Assembly (NCBI GenBank): GCA_018609055.1
Contig: JABAYJ010000004.1
Span: 108,763 to 172,762, forward strand
DNA length: 64,000 bases
Direction of reading: 5' to 3'
Source: Flavobacteriales bacterium
GTDB lineage: Bacteria; Bacteroidota; Bacteroidia; Flavobacteriales_D; CAJJDF01
How positions within the stretch are numbered: the first letter of the stretch is position 1; every line of letters starts with the position of its first letter. Shown here in pieces: positions 9,134 through 18,032 of the stretch. Position numbers and translations under genes: made by a program. Under the pieces are notes generated by a model. It saw nothing but the letters and a program-made list of their open reading frames with translations, was not told the origin of the DNA and ran no database searches.

Positions 9134-9345
9134 CTTGACGCAAAAAAAGAAACAAAAAAAAGTCAAGACTTCTTGAAATTAACTAAAAATGAATTCTTAT
9201 TTCTAAAACAAAAAAGACTCGTTCGCAAGAATTAAATTAAACGATAAAACTTAATATAGAACTCAAACAGTTTTTTGTTTCTTAACGAAAGAAAAACTCA
9301 TTTTCTTAACGTAAATTTCAAAAGGTCGGTTGTCTCGTCTTTTAA
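9134..9345. repeat. Probable dispersed intergenic repeat element
   Basis: The gap between yicC and the EamA transporter gene begins with CTTGAC (9134-9139), followed by a run of A-rich sequence and its inverted copy GTCAAG (9162-9167). Further on, TTTCTTAACG occurs near 9277 and almost the same sequence again near 9302. The pattern resembles AT-rich intergenic repeats I associate with Bacteroidota genomes, where an interrupted CTTGAC...GTCAAG palindrome is common. Only one copy is present in this window, so dispersed status is inferred. No coding potential was found here. Confidence 0.4.
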
Positions 9346-9348
9346 AAT

Positions 9349-10251
9349 CTAAACCAACTTCTTACTCCTACTAGTCAAATAAACTCCCACAAATATAAGA
9401 AGTGTACAGGCCATTTTTGGCCAAGTGATTGCTGCTGCATAATTACTATTGGAGTTTACTAAACTTATCCCAAATCCTATTGCCATGGCAAACACGGGTT
9501 GTAAATAAATGTAGCTACTTGCAATGGTTGGCGATAGTTTTTTGACCGCAAAAATATTGAATAGATAAGTACAAAATGTAGTAAACAAAACAATGAATCC
9601 AATAGAGAATAACACCACTGGTGGAAAGCTAAAACTAAAGTCTTGAATATCTGAAATACCGAAAGGCAACACCACAAAAAACGCAAAAGTAAACATGTAA
9701 CTAATTACGGTAAGTGGTTTATATTTGGCTAACAAAGGCTTTACCAACGCCAAATAAAGGGAGTAACTAGTAGCATTTGCCATGATGAACATATTCCCTT
9801 TCATGGAGGAACCTGTGTTTCCTTTTCCACTCAGGTAAATAAGACAAATTGCTCCTAAAAGCCCCAAAGAAATTCCAGCTATTTTATTTGATGTAATCTT
9901 AGTTTTTAGGATGAAAAACGACAATAGAGTAACAATTACTGGCGAAGTAACCATAATAATTGCCGAGTCAATTGGCGAAGTTATACTTAACCCTTGAAAG
10001 AATAATAATTGATTTAATGCTACTCCAAAAAATCCTACGAGTGCAATTCTCCACAGATCTTTTCTATCAACTTTTTCGCGAATGAAATAACGCAAAATCC
10101 AAAACATGATTGTTGCTCCAAATACTCTTAAAAGAATAAACGTATTAGGCTTTAAATAATCGGGCATTACTTCTTTAGCAATAAAGTGGCTACTTCCGTA
10201 AATTAAATTTACAGCCAGAAGAGCTAAATGTGCAAGTAAATTTTTAGGCAC
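9349..10251 (-). CDS. EamA/DMT family transporter
   Basis: A 300-residue inner-membrane protein with about ten hydrophobic helices arranged as two EamA repeats (roughly residues 6-140 and 150-295). The first repeat starts with ALLAVNLIYGSSHFIAKEV, and the pattern is that of the drug/metabolite transporter superfamily. These proteins usually export amino acids, nucleosides or other small metabolites, but the substrate is not predictable here. Translation appears to begin at GTG 10251. The start overlaps the end of the ArsC-like gene by eight bases, which suggests coupled translation in one transcript. A basic cluster (SRSKKLV) ends the protein on the cytoplasmic side. Confidence 0.88.
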   Translation of the reverse strand: MPKNLLAHLALLAVNLIYGSSHFIAKEVMPDYLKPNTFILLRVFGATIMFWILRYFIREKVDRKDLWRIALVGFFGVALNQLLFFQGLSITSPIDSAIIMVTSPVIVTLLSFFILKTKITSNKIAGISLGLLGAICLIYLSGKGNTGSSMKGNMFIMANATSYSLYLALVKPLLAKYKPLTVISYMFTFAFFVVLPFGISDIQDFSFSFPPVVLFSIGFIVLFTTFCTYLFNIFAVKKLSPTIASSYIYLQPVFAMAIGFGISLVNSNSNYAAAITWPKMACTLLIFVGVYLTSRSKKLV

Positions 10252-10591
10252 CTAATTTTGCTTTAAGTGATTCTACAGTCTTTTTTGCGTTACCGATAAA
10301 TATCTCTTTATCCATTACAAAAACGGGTCTTTTAAGAAAAGTATACTCTTCCAAAATCATTGATTTTAGCTTTTCTTCGCTTAACTCTTGCCCTTTAAAT
10401 TCAGATAATTTTCTAGCTCTTCTATTCAACAGACTCTCATAACTATCTGTCATGCTTCGCATTTCTTCTAGTTGCTCCAGAGTAATTTTATCCGCTTTAA
10501 TGTCTTGTAATTTCCAATCAGCCGATAGGTTTAATTCTTTAATAATTCGTTTGCACGTATCACAAGTAGAAAGGTAGTAGGCTTTTTTCAT
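10244..10591 (-). CDS. ArsC/Spx-like thioredoxin-fold protein
   Basis: A 115-residue protein of the arsenate reductase (ArsC)/Spx/YffB family with a thioredoxin-like fold. The N-terminal motif STCDTCKR gives a CxxC pair at Cys10 and Cys13. ILEEYTFLKRPV near residues 80-91 provides the conserved LxRPv element of the family. True arsenate reductases usually function with an arsenic operon, and none is present here. A general thiol or glutaredoxin-linked reductase, or an Spx-like regulator, is equally possible. It is followed with an eight-base overlap by the EamA transporter gene. Confidence 0.85.
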   Translation of the reverse strand: MKKAYYLSTCDTCKRIIKELNLSADWKLQDIKADKITLEQLEEMRSMTDSYESLLNRRARKLSEFKGQELSEEKLKSMILEEYTFLKRPVFVMDKEIFIGNAKKTVESLKAKLGA

Positions 10592-10614
10592 TGGTTTACT
10601 TATTGAATTTCTTT

Positions 10615-11619
10615 CTACTGAGGAAGATCTGCACTAATGAACTTCCACAATAAATCTTTCAGTTCAGTAATTCCTTTTTGAGCTACAGATGAAATAAATA
10701 TCGTTTCAATTCCTTCAGGTAATTCAGCTCTAATCTCTTCGGTTAATTCCTCATCTAGCATATCACATTTGGTGATAGCAAGTATTCTGTCTTTATCCAA
10801 CAATTCGGAGTTGTAAGTACCAACTTCATTCATCAGAATATCAAATTCTTTCTTGATGTCATCACTATCTGCAGGAACCATAAAAAGTAACAGTGCATTA
10901 CGCTCAATGTGACGCAAAAATCTGTGTCCTAATCCTTTCCCTTCGTTTGCTCCCTCTATAATTCCTGGAATATCTGCCATTACAAAGGATTTATGCCCTC
11001 TGTATTTTACGATTCCAAGGTTGGGAACTAAGGTTGTAAATGGATAATCAGCTATCTCTGGTTTAGCAGCAGACACAACTGAAAGTAAAGTAGATTTTCC
11101 TGCATTTGGGAAACCAACTAAACCAACATCAGCCAATACTTTTAGTTCCAGTATTTTCCATTCTTCCTTACCAGGCTCTCCCGGTTGCGAATATCTTGGC
11201 GCTTGATTTGTTGATGATTTAAAGTGATCGTTTCCTCTTCCTCCTTTTCCACCTTTGGTTAAAAGTACTTCTTGACCGTGTTCAGTTATTTCGTACAAAA
11301 CCGCTTCGGTTTCTCCGTCTTTAACAAGAGTTCCCAAAGGAACTTCTATAATTTTATCTTCTCCTTCGTGCCCAGTTTGGTGCATTCCTCTTCCCACATC
11401 TCCGTGTCCTGCAATTACGTGTCTTTGAAATTTTAAGTGAAGCAAAGTCCAAAGTTGGCTGCTTCCTCTCAAGATAACGTGTCCTCCTCTTCCTCCGTCA
11501 CCTCCATCGGGTCCACCTTTAGCTGTGATTTTATCACGATAAAAATGGGAACTTCCTGCTCCACCCTTTCCCGAACGGCAGCAAATTTTTACGTAATCTA
11601 TGAAATTGGATTTTGACAC
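10615..11619 (-). CDS. obgE: GTPase ObgE/CgtA
   Basis: A 334-residue essential GTPase that acts in late assembly of the large ribosomal subunit and in stress control. The glycine-rich Obg domain fills residues 1-160 ([23 protein letters not shown] and similar). The G domain follows with G1 [10 protein letters not shown]3 DIPG and G4 TKCD. Only a short C-terminal tail follows the G domain, as is usual in this phylum. Translation begins at GTG 11619, giving the family start [12 protein letters not shown] TAnnTTTG box lies 18 bases upstream. Confidence 0.97.
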   Translation of the reverse strand: MSKSNFIDYVKICCRSGKGGAGSSHFYRDKITAKGGPDGGDGGRGGHVILRGSSQLWTLLHLKFQRHVIAGHGDVGRGMHQTGHEGEDKIIEVPLGTLVKDGETEAVLYEITEHGQEVLLTKGGKGGRGNDHFKSSTNQAPRYSQPGEPGKEEWKILELKVLADVGLVGFPNAGKSTLLSVVSAAKPEIADYPFTTLVPNLGIVKYRGHKSFVMADIPGIIEGANEGKGLGHRFLRHIERNALLLFMVPADSDDIKKEFDILMNEVGTYNSELLDKDRILAITKCDMLDEELTEEIRAELPEGIETIFISSVAQKGITELKDLLWKFISADLPQ

Positions 11620-11636
11620 TACTTATTTGTTTTTTA

Positions 11637-11644
11637 CAAAAGTA
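11637..11644 (-). promoter_or_regulatory. Candidate -7 box for obgE
   Basis: On the minus strand this reads TACTTTTG, matching the Bacteroidota -7 consensus TAnnTTTG, 17 bases before the obgE GTG codon. No clear TTTG -33 element was seen at the usual distance, so the call rests on one box. Confidence 0.45.
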
Positions 11645-11694
11645 AGACAATTGCTAGTCTTTTAATTAGGTTTCACCTACAATTAGAAAATAAC

Positions 11695-11844
11695 TTAAGC
11701 TCTATTGACTAAATCAGTCGAATAAACATATCCCCACTTAGGACAAGTGTCACATTTTTTCTTTTTCTTTTTGGCTGTGCATGACGAAAAAGAAATAGCT
11801 AAAACAGCTATTACAATTATTTTTATCGCGAGTTTATTTTTCAT
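11695..11844 (-). CDS. Small lipoprotein with Cys-x-x-Cys tail (49 aa)
   Basis: A short gene of 49 codons starting at ATG 11844. The product has a basic N-terminus (MKNKLAIK), a hydrophobic stretch, and a lipobox ending at Cys22 (SFSSC), so it should be a lipoprotein of about 28 mature residues. A run of six lysines follows, then CDTCPKWGY. Tiny Bacteroidota lipoproteins with a lysine run and a CPKW-type motif are common but functionally unassigned. It lies between obgE and the divergent MlaE gene. Confidence 0.6.
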   Translation of the reverse strand: MKNKLAIKIIVIAVLAISFSSCTAKKKKKKCDTCPKWGYVYSTDLVNRA

Positions 11845-11963
11845 ATTCTACTTTTCTTTACTTATCAAAATACCACTTGTTATAAGTTAACGGTAAAAAC
11901 CACAGTCCTATTTTGATAGATACTAAAATTAAGGTTATTTTAGTAGTCTAAATATACACTTTT

Positions 11964-12710
11964 TTGAATTTATTTCAGCACATAGGACGATTTACACTAA
12001 TGATAAGCTTAGCTTTCAGGAAACCTGAGAAATGGAAAGTCTTGAGGCAAAATATCGTTATAGAAATTAATACGATTGGAATTAGTTCCCTTAGTATTGT
12101 GGCATTACTATCTCTATTTATGGGTGCTGTAATGGTAATTCAAACAGCTTCTAATATCGATTCAGTTTTGATTCCTGCCTATACAGTAGGTTTTGCAACT
12201 AGGCAATCGATTATTCTTGAGTTTTCGTCTACCATGATTTGTCTTATTTTGGCAGGGAAAGTAGGTTCCAATATTGCATCAGAAATTGGTACAATGAAAC
12301 TTACCGAACAAATTGATGCACTTGAAGTAATGGGTGTAAATTCTATAAATCACCTTGTTCTCCCTAAGATATTGGCTTCATTATTTATCTTTCCTTTTAT
12401 TGTATTAATCAGTATGGGACTTGGTTTAATTGGAGGAGGATTAATTGGAACACAAGCAGGAATTATCACTTTAGAAAAATACATCATGGGACTCCAGTAT
12501 TATTTTGTGCCCTTTAGTATTACTTATTCTCTTATCAAAACATTGTTTTTCGCCTTTTTTATTGCAACTATCCCTTCTTACTTTGGATATTATGTGAACC
12601 CAAGTGGAGGAGCATTAGAAGTAGGAAGATCAGGTACAAAATCGGTAGTAGCAAGTAGTATGGTCATATTACTTATCAATTTAATAATCACTTATTTCTT
12701 GTTGTTATAA
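11964..12710 (+). CDS. mlaE: ABC transporter permease, MlaE family
   Basis: A 248-residue inner-membrane permease of the MlaE/TGD1 family, part of ABC systems that move phospholipids between inner and outer membranes. Landmarks are SLFMGAVMVIQTA, TRQSIILEF, GKVGSNIASEIGTMKLTEQIDALEVMG (given here as consecutive family motifs from about residue 95) and several membrane helices. The start is TTG 11964, because NLFQHIGRF matches the usual N-terminus. ATG 12000 would remove it. One base separates the stop from the MlaF-like ATPase start. No MlaD-type substrate-binding protein follows directly. Confidence 0.9.
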   Translation: MNLFQHIGRFTLMISLAFRKPEKWKVLRQNIVIEINTIGISSLSIVALLSLFMGAVMVIQTASNIDSVLIPAYTVGFATRQSIILEFSSTMICLILAGKVGSNIASEIGTMKLTEQIDALEVMGVNSINHLVLPKILASLFIFPFIVLISMGLGLIGGGLIGTQAGIITLEKYIMGLQYYFVPFSITYSLIKTLFFAFFIATIPSYFGYYVNPSGGALEVGRSGTKSVVASSMVILLINLIITYFLLL

Positions 12711-12711
12711 T

Positions 12712-13470
12712 ATGAGCATAATTGTAAACGACATAAAAAAGGGGTTCAGTGGAACCGAAATTCTGAAAGGAATTAGTTTTGAATTTGAAAAAGGAAAAAC
12801 GAACCTTATCATTGGGCAAAGTGGATCCGGGAAATCTGTACTTACAAAATGTATTGTAGGGCTTTACGAAGTAGATGAAGGCGAAGTGATTTATGGAGGA
12901 GAAAATTTCTCTGGCATGAGTAAATCGGAGCGTAAGCACATTCGTACTCAAATAGGAATGCTATTTCAAGGAAGTGCTTTATTTGATTCTTATAGCGTAG
13001 AGGAAAACGTAATGTTTCCACTTACCATGTTCTCGGATATGAGTAAAGAAGAAATGCTCGACAGAGTTAACTTTTGCTTGAAAAGAGTAGAACTTGAGAA
13101 CAAAAATCATTTGTACCCTTCAGAAATTAGTGGTGGAATGCAAAAGAGAGTTGCTATTGCAAGAGCTATTGCTCTTAATCCTCAGTATTTATTTTGTGAC
13201 GAACCAAACTCTGGACTAGATCCAAAGACCTCTATCGTTATAGATAATTTGATTTATGATCTTACCAAAGAGTACGATATTACTACTGTTGTAATTACTC
13301 ATGACATGAACTCGGTAATGGAGATTGGAGAAAACATTATGTACATACACGAAGGTGAAAACTGGTGGACTGGTGACAAACAAAGCATTGTAACTACCGA
13401 CAACAAAGAAATTGGAGACTTTGTTTATGCATCTTCTTTTATGAAACAGCTAAGAGGAAAACTATCTTAA
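12712..13470 (+). CDS. mlaF: ABC transporter ATP-binding protein, MlaF-like
   Basis: A 252-residue ATPase that should power the adjacent MlaE permease in envelope lipid transport. Walker A is GQSGSGKS around residues 34-41, the ABC signature is SGGMQKR around 140-146, and Walker B is YLFCDEPNSGLDP. The H-loop is VVITHDM. The one-base gap to mlaE indicates coupled expression. The glycine/methionine form of the signature (SGGM) is typical of MlaF-type ATPases. The expected MCE-domain protein MlaD is not in this neighbourhood and may be encoded elsewhere. Confidence 0.92.
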   Translation: MSIIVNDIKKGFSGTEILKGISFEFEKGKTNLIIGQSGSGKSVLTKCIVGLYEVDEGEVIYGGENFSGMSKSERKHIRTQIGMLFQGSALFDSYSVEENVMFPLTMFSDMSKEEMLDRVNFCLKRVELENKNHLYPSEISGGMQKRVAIARAIALNPQYLFCDEPNSGLDPKTSIVIDNLIYDLTKEYDITTVVITHDMNSVMEIGENIMYIHEGENWWTGDKQSIVTTDNKEIGDFVYASSFMKQLRGKLS

Positions 13471-13551
13471 TTTAAGATTCTCATTAATTCTTCTTCTACT
13501 TTTAAAAGGAACAGAATAATAAAATCGTCAAAGTAATTATAACAATAAACT

Positions 13552-14211
13552 ATGAGTATTCTTAACACTTTGTTTCTACAAGTAATTGAGCCAATGGCTT
13601 CTCCTGAATTTTTTGGTATTGAAATTTTCAATGATGACTTCTATAAGTTAATTACACTTTTTGGAATTAATTTATTTGTCACTTTAGTTATCGGAAGACT
13701 TATTTACTACCCATTTAACGGAAAAAAGAAAGAGTTTTTATTCGCTTATATTTTTATAGCATCAGTGGTATTTTTCCTTTGTTTTGCACTTAAAGCATTT
13801 AAATTTAATACAGGTGTAGCAATTGGTTTGTTTGCTCTTTTAGGAATTATTAGATTCCGTACAGATCCTATTCCTATTAAGGATATGAGTTATTTGTTTA
13901 TTTTTATTGGACTATCTATGATTAATGCTTTTTCTAAAAAAATGAGTATTTATGAAATAGCTTTTATCAACCTTTTATTAATGTCTATGGCAACATTTGC
14001 AGAGATATTTTTGTACAAAAGACCTGTAGTTAAAAAAACAGCTTCTATGGAATTGGTTTATGGAAATTTACTGAATTTAAAGCCCGAGAATAGAGAGTTG
14101 CTGATATCAGACATTTCTACAAAGACAGGTATGCAAGTTGAAAACATAAAGGTTGGAAAAGTGAATCTAAAGACTCAAGAAGTTGAGATTAAGGTTACTT
14201 ATTTGAAATAA
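13552..14211 (+). CDS. DUF4956 family membrane protein
   Basis: A 219-residue protein with about four transmembrane helices in residues 35-155 and a soluble C-terminal part of about 65 residues. The motif GLFALLGIIRFRTDPIPIKDM is the signature I associate with DUF4956 membrane proteins. DUF4956 genes often lie next to polyphosphate polymerase (VTC-domain) genes, but no such neighbour is present. The soluble tail ends with a predicted beta-strand rich segment. It is 81 bases after the MlaF-like gene, so co-transcription is possible but not certain. Function is unknown. Confidence 0.8.
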   Translation: MSILNTLFLQVIEPMASPEFFGIEIFNDDFYKLITLFGINLFVTLVIGRLIYYPFNGKKKEFLFAYIFIASVVFFLCFALKAFKFNTGVAIGLFALLGIIRFRTDPIPIKDMSYLFIFIGLSMINAFSKKMSIYEIAFINLLLMSMATFAEIFLYKRPVVKKTASMELVYGNLLNLKPENRELLISDISTKTGMQVENIKVGKVNLKTQEVEIKVTYLK

Positions 14212-14218
14212 AACATCT

Positions 14219-14250
14219 GTTTTTAAGTTAACTATCAATAACTTAAAAAC
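14219..14250. terminator. 12-bp perfect hairpin after the DUF4956 gene
   Basis: GTTTTTAAGTTA (14219-14230) is the exact inverse of TAACTTAAAAAC (14239-14250), with an eight-base loop. It follows the DUF4956 stop by eight bases. There is no clean T-run after it, so termination efficiency is doubtful, and a role in the leader of the next gene is also possible. Confidence 0.5.
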
Positions 14251-14258
14251 TCTATTTC

Positions 14259-14558
14259 ATGAAATACTATTTAGTAATTACATTACTTATTATTGGTTCA
14301 GTCTCTTTTGTTTCGTGCAAAAAAGAAGTCAGCAAAAAGAACATGACAGTAATAAAGAATTGCACTGGTACCTATTTACAATTCAAAGAAAAGTATTACA
14401 AGGTTTGTAACACAGATTTAACCGATTCCTTCAATAACAATGATGAAGTTAATGCATCATTCACAAAAATAGAGGAGTGCAAAGCTTTTGAGGATCTAAT
14501 CATATGTGCACTAGCATTTGAATTTGAAGACATTATAGATGTCACTAAAATTGAATAA
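14259..14558 (+). CDS. Small lipoprotein of unknown function (99 aa)
   Basis: A 99-residue protein with a lipoprotein signal peptide. A short positively charged start (MKYY) and hydrophobic core end in SFVSC, making Cys20 the lipidation site, followed by KKE. The mature part has four further cysteines (near residues 35, 50, 74 and 83), which suggests two disulfide bonds in an oxidising compartment. I do not recognise a family. It stands alone between two hairpins and ends just before a strong bidirectional terminator. Confidence 0.65.
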   Translation: MKYYLVITLLIIGSVSFVSCKKEVSKKNMTVIKNCTGTYLQFKEKYYKVCNTDLTDSFNNNDEVNASFTKIEECKAFEDLIICALAFEFEDIIDVTKIE

Positions 14559-14562
14559 AAAC

Positions 14563-14600
14563 AAAAATCCCCTTCCGAAACAACACGGAAGGGGATTTTT
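14563..14600. terminator. Strong bidirectional terminator
   Basis: A perfect 15-bp stem (AAAAATCCCCTTCCG at 14563-14577 with CGGAAGGGGATTTTT at 14586-14600) and an eight-base loop. A-runs and T-runs flank both sides, so it can end transcription of the plus-strand lipoprotein gene and of the minus-strand dcw/yqeY operon. Confidence 0.92.
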
Positions 14601-14623
14601 AAATTAAAACAACAATTTATTTG

Positions 14624-15073
14624 TTAGCCCAAAAGATGTTTTTTGACTAACATAGATATAATTTTCCCATCAGCTTTTCCTGATAGCTGTCCCATGGCAG
14701 CTCCCATTACTTTACCCATATCTGCAGGTGAAGAAGCGCCAGTTTTAGCGATTATCTCTTTCACTACTACAGCTATTTCATCTTCGCTCATTTGAGCCGG
14801 TAAATAAGCTTCAATAATGTCTGCCTGAAAAACCTCATCATGAAGTAAATCATCACGACCTTGTTCTTGATACAAAGCAGCAGCATCTTTTCTTTGCTTG
14901 TGAAGTTTCTGGAGAATTTTCATCCCAGCCTCTTCACTAACTTCTCCACTTCCGTCTTTAGTAGCTTCAAGCATCAAAGCAGATTTGATAGCACGCAAAG
15001 CAGCTAACTTTTCTTTTTCTCTTGCTTTCATTGCTTCCTTTACGTCAGCATTTATTTGTTCTGTTAATGTCAT
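14624..15073 (-). CDS. yqeY: GatB/YqeY domain protein
   Basis: A 149-residue single-domain protein homologous to the C-terminal tail domain of GatB. Family features are LTEQINADVKEAMKAREKEKL at the N-terminus, LRAIKSALM, and DMGKVMGAAM before the final GKADGKIIS segment. Such proteins are thought to contact tRNA, but their cellular role is not settled. It is the last gene of the minus-strand cluster, 14 bases after ftsZ, and ends before the strong terminator at 14563-14600. Its position directly after ftsZ recurs in related genomes as I know them. Confidence 0.93.
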   Translation of the reverse strand: MTLTEQINADVKEAMKAREKEKLAALRAIKSALMLEATKDGSGEVSEEAGMKILQKLHKQRKDAAALYQEQGRDDLLHDEVFQADIIEAYLPAQMSEDEIAVVVKEIIAKTGASSPADMGKVMGAAMGQLSGKADGKIISMLVKKHLLG

Positions 15074-15087
15074 AATAGTATTTAGTA

Positions 15088-16734
15088 TTAATCTACGTTA
15101 TCATGTAAAAAAGAGTTGTTACTCTTTATCGATCCAGTAGTTTTTCCGTCCTTATTTTCTTCTTCCGACAAAGTAAATCTTGATACTTCATTTTCCGATG
15201 AATGAGGAGTATCCTCTAACTTAATCTGTCTTCTGATATAAGCTGGCTCGTTTTCTAATTCAGATAAACCAAAAGGAGTTCTTAATTTGATTGTTAAATC
15301 CTTAATCCTTTCTTCTCTTTCTGCATTAAGCTCTCTCTGGTCTTCAACAGAAATCTCTTCAGATGTAACACTTTCTTCAACAGAGTTTATTGGGTGAGAA
15401 TCTAATTCTTCATCCAAATCATCAGTTAAATAATGTCTTGTAATCATTTCTTCTTGTACAGGCTCTTCTTGAATATTCAATGGAGCTATTGGCTCTTCTG
15501 GAGCTTTGTACATAGGTGAAGTTTCGAAGTTAAAAGTAGCTTGTTGCTCTTCGTGCATGATTCTTTCCAAATCATCTTCTTCTAATTCATTCTTTACTTC
15601 CTCTACTTGTTTTAAGTAAGGCATTTCTTCAGTAATTTCTAGTCTTTCGATTGGCGCTTCAAAACTTTGAGTTGGCGAAGTAATAGGCTGAGAAATCATT
15701 GTAGACTCCTCATTTCCTAAATCCAAATAAGTCTTTTTTGGCTCTTCTCTTGTTACACCAGTATCTACACTTTCATTAGAAGAAAAACCTGTAGCGATAA
15801 CAGTTACACATATTCCTTCTCCTAAAGTTTCATCATACCCTTGACCCATAATCATTTCAGCAGATCCTCCAGCAGCATCTACAATAAAATCAGTGATTTC
15901 ACTCATTTCATCCATAGTTAATTCAATATCACCAAAAGTAATATTCAATAACACTTGCTTAGCTCCTGTAATGTCATTATCGTTCAATAATGGAGAAGAA
16001 AGTGCTTTTTCAGCAGCAGTAATTGCTCTGTTTTCACCATCAGCAGTTGCAGTTCCCATAATGGCAACTCCACTGTCTTTCATTACTGTGTTCACATCAT
16101 TTAAATCCACGTTAATGAATCCTGTTTTAGAAATTACCTCAGCAATTCCCTTTGCAGCAGATGCCAAAACTTGATCAGCTTGAGCATATGCATTACGGAT
16201 TGTTAAGTTTCCGTACATGTCTCTTAATTTCTCATTATTGATAATTAGAAGAGTATCCACAGCATCACGCATTTCTTTAATTCCTGCTTCAGCTTGTTCT
16301 TTTCTCTTTTTACCTTCAAAGCTAAATGGTACTGTTACGATTCCTACAGTCAAGATTCCCATGTCCTTAGCTATTTTAGCTACAACAGGTCCTGCTCCAG
16401 TTCCAGTTCCACCACCCATTCCGGCAGTAATAAATACCATATTGGTATTATCGGATAAGTACTCTCTAATTTCATCAATGCTTTCAATAGCTGCATTCAT
16501 TCCTACTTCTGGCAATGAACCTGCTCCTCTTCCTCCAGTTAAAGTTTCTCCTAACTGAATTTTGGTTGGCACGCTACTCATGTCTAAAGCTTGAATATCA
16601 GTATTGCAAACGATAAAATCTACGTCCTTAATTCCTAATTCGTACATGTGGTTTACGGCATTGCTACCTCCACCTCCAACACCTATCACTTTGATGATAT
16701 TGGCTTTGTTGTTGTTTGGGATGTTAAATTCCAT
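15088..16734 (-). CDS. ftsZ: Cell division protein FtsZ
   Basis: The tubulin-like GTPase that forms the division ring. The T1 loop GVGGGGSNAVN is near residues 18-28, the tubulin signature GGGTGTG is at 107-113, and the T7 synergy region NVDLNDV follows around residue 210. The globular GTPase core ends near residue 325. A long acidic C-terminal region of more than 200 residues follows, so the protein (548 aa) is much longer than the 380-400 residues usual in proteobacteria, as is normal for this phylum. FtsA lies just upstream, and YqeY downstream. Confidence 0.98.
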   Translation of the reverse strand: MEFNIPNNNKANIIKVIGVGGGGSNAVNHMYELGIKDVDFIVCNTDIQALDMSSVPTKIQLGETLTGGRGAGSLPEVGMNAAIESIDEIREYLSDNTNMVFITAGMGGGTGTGAGPVVAKIAKDMGILTVGIVTVPFSFEGKKRKEQAEAGIKEMRDAVDTLLIINNEKLRDMYGNLTIRNAYAQADQVLASAAKGIAEVISKTGFINVDLNDVNTVMKDSGVAIMGTATADGENRAITAAEKALSSPLLNDNDITGAKQVLLNITFGDIELTMDEMSEITDFIVDAAGGSAEMIMGQGYDETLGEGICVTVIATGFSSNESVDTGVTREEPKKTYLDLGNEESTMISQPITSPTQSFEAPIERLEITEEMPYLKQVEEVKNELEEDDLERIMHEEQQATFNFETSPMYKAPEEPIAPLNIQEEPVQEEMITRHYLTDDLDEELDSHPINSVEESVTSEEISVEDQRELNAEREERIKDLTIKLRTPFGLSELENEPAYIRRQIKLEDTPHSSENEVSRFTLSEEENKDGKTTGSIKSNNSFLHDNVD

Positions 16735-16768
16735 ATCTGTTGTTTTTTGTTGTTTTATTATTGTTGTT

Positions 16769-18031
16769 TTACTTTATTTCTTCGTTAAAAAAGTCTTGTA
16801 TTTTTTTGAAAAACACATTCGTTTTAAACAAAGATGAAGTGTCTCTTTGCACCTCCTGAACTTTTGGTTCATGTCTTTGCGAATCATACCCTTTCATTAC
16901 AAGTCCAATACCAGTTGCAAAAAGTGGGCTCGTAATATCATCTTGAATTCCTTTCCCTACATGTTCGTTAGGATAACCAACTCTACTATTCATTCCTGTT
17001 ACAAACTCAAATAACCTTGGTAAGTATTTTAGCTGAGAACCCCCACCAGTGATAACCACTCCACCAATTAATTTTTTCTCATAACCAGAATTCTTTATTT
17101 CAAAATGGATGTGTTCGATAATTTCTTCCATTCTTGCTTGAATAATGTTTGATAAGTTCTTTACCGAAATTTCTTTTGGCTCTCTACCTCTCAATCCAGG
17201 AATACATACAATTTCATTCTCTTGGCTTTTGCTAGCGAATGCTGTTCCGTATTTCTGTTTAAGCAATTCTGCTTGTCTTTTCATGATTGTAGTTCCTTCT
17301 TTGATGTCATCAGTAATCACATTTCCACCAAAAGGAATAACTGCAGTATGACGAATGATTCCTTCATGGAAAATCGCAATATCTGTAGTTCCACCACCAA
17401 TATCTACTAAGGCAACTCCTGCTTCTTTTTCTTCCTCAGATAAAACTGATTCAGCAGATGCAAGTGGCTCCAAAATAATGTCGGCAACTTCTAATCCTGC
17501 TTTTTCAACACATCTGTAAATGTTTTTACCAGCAGCAATTTGTCCAGTAATAATATGGAAGTTAGCTTCTAACTGAACTCCTGCCATACCTATTGGCTCA
17601 ATAATTCCTTGCTGACGATCGATAATGTAATCCTGAGGTAAAACATGGATAATTTCTTCCCCTGGCATCATCACCAATTTGTACATGTCATCAACCAATT
17701 CATCAATATCAGCCTGAGAAATTTCATCTTCGTGGTTGCTTCTTGTACGCATACCTCTGTGTTGTAAACTTTTGATATGCTGACCTGCAATACCTACGTT
17801 TACTACTTTAATTTCTACTCCTGATTTTAGCTCAGCTTGTTCCACTGCGGCTTTAATTGATTGAACAGTTTTTTCAATGTTAGCAACCACTCCTCTTGTA
17901 ACTCCAAGAGATTCTGATTTACCAACACCTATTACTTCAATCTTTCCGTGTTCATTTTTACGACCTACGATACAAGCAATTTTGGTTGTACCAATGTCTA
18001 ATCCTACTACGATTTCTGATGTTTCTTCCAT
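16769..18031 (-). CDS. ftsA: Cell division protein FtsA
   Basis: A 420-residue actin-like ATPase that tethers FtsZ filaments to the inner membrane and recruits later division proteins. The phosphate-1 motif VVGLDIGTTKIACIVG starts near residue 8. The DIGGGTTDIAIF motif is near residue 211, and the adenosine-binding GGVVITGGGSQL near residue 324. The SHS2 1C domain lies between. The C-terminal tail contains hydrophobic and charged residues (FKTNVFFKKIQDFFNEEIK region), consistent with the membrane-targeting amphipathic helix. It is one base from the ftsQ stop and 34 bases before ftsZ. Confidence 0.98.
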   Translation of the reverse strand: MEETSEIVVGLDIGTTKIACIVGRKNEHGKIEVIGVGKSESLGVTRGVVANIEKTVQSIKAAVEQAELKSGVEIKVVNVGIAGQHIKSLQHRGMRTRSNHEDEISQADIDELVDDMYKLVMMPGEEIIHVLPQDYIIDRQQGIIEPIGMAGVQLEANFHIITGQIAAGKNIYRCVEKAGLEVADIILEPLASAESVLSEEEKEAGVALVDIGGGTTDIAIFHEGIIRHTAVIPFGGNVITDDIKEGTTIMKRQAELLKQKYGTAFASKSQENEIVCIPGLRGREPKEISVKNLSNIIQARMEEIIEHIHFEIKNSGYEKKLIGGVVITGGGSQLKYLPRLFEFVTGMNSRVGYPNEHVGKGIQDDITSPLFATGIGLVMKGYDSQRHEPKVQEVQRDTSSLFKTNVFFKKIQDFFNEEIK

Positions 18032-18032
18032 G

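Noticed and set aside
15893..16558. Long open frames on the plus strand opposite ftsZ
   Set aside because: They are antisense to the strongly conserved ftsZ core, match no family I know, and reflect codon bias of the real gene.
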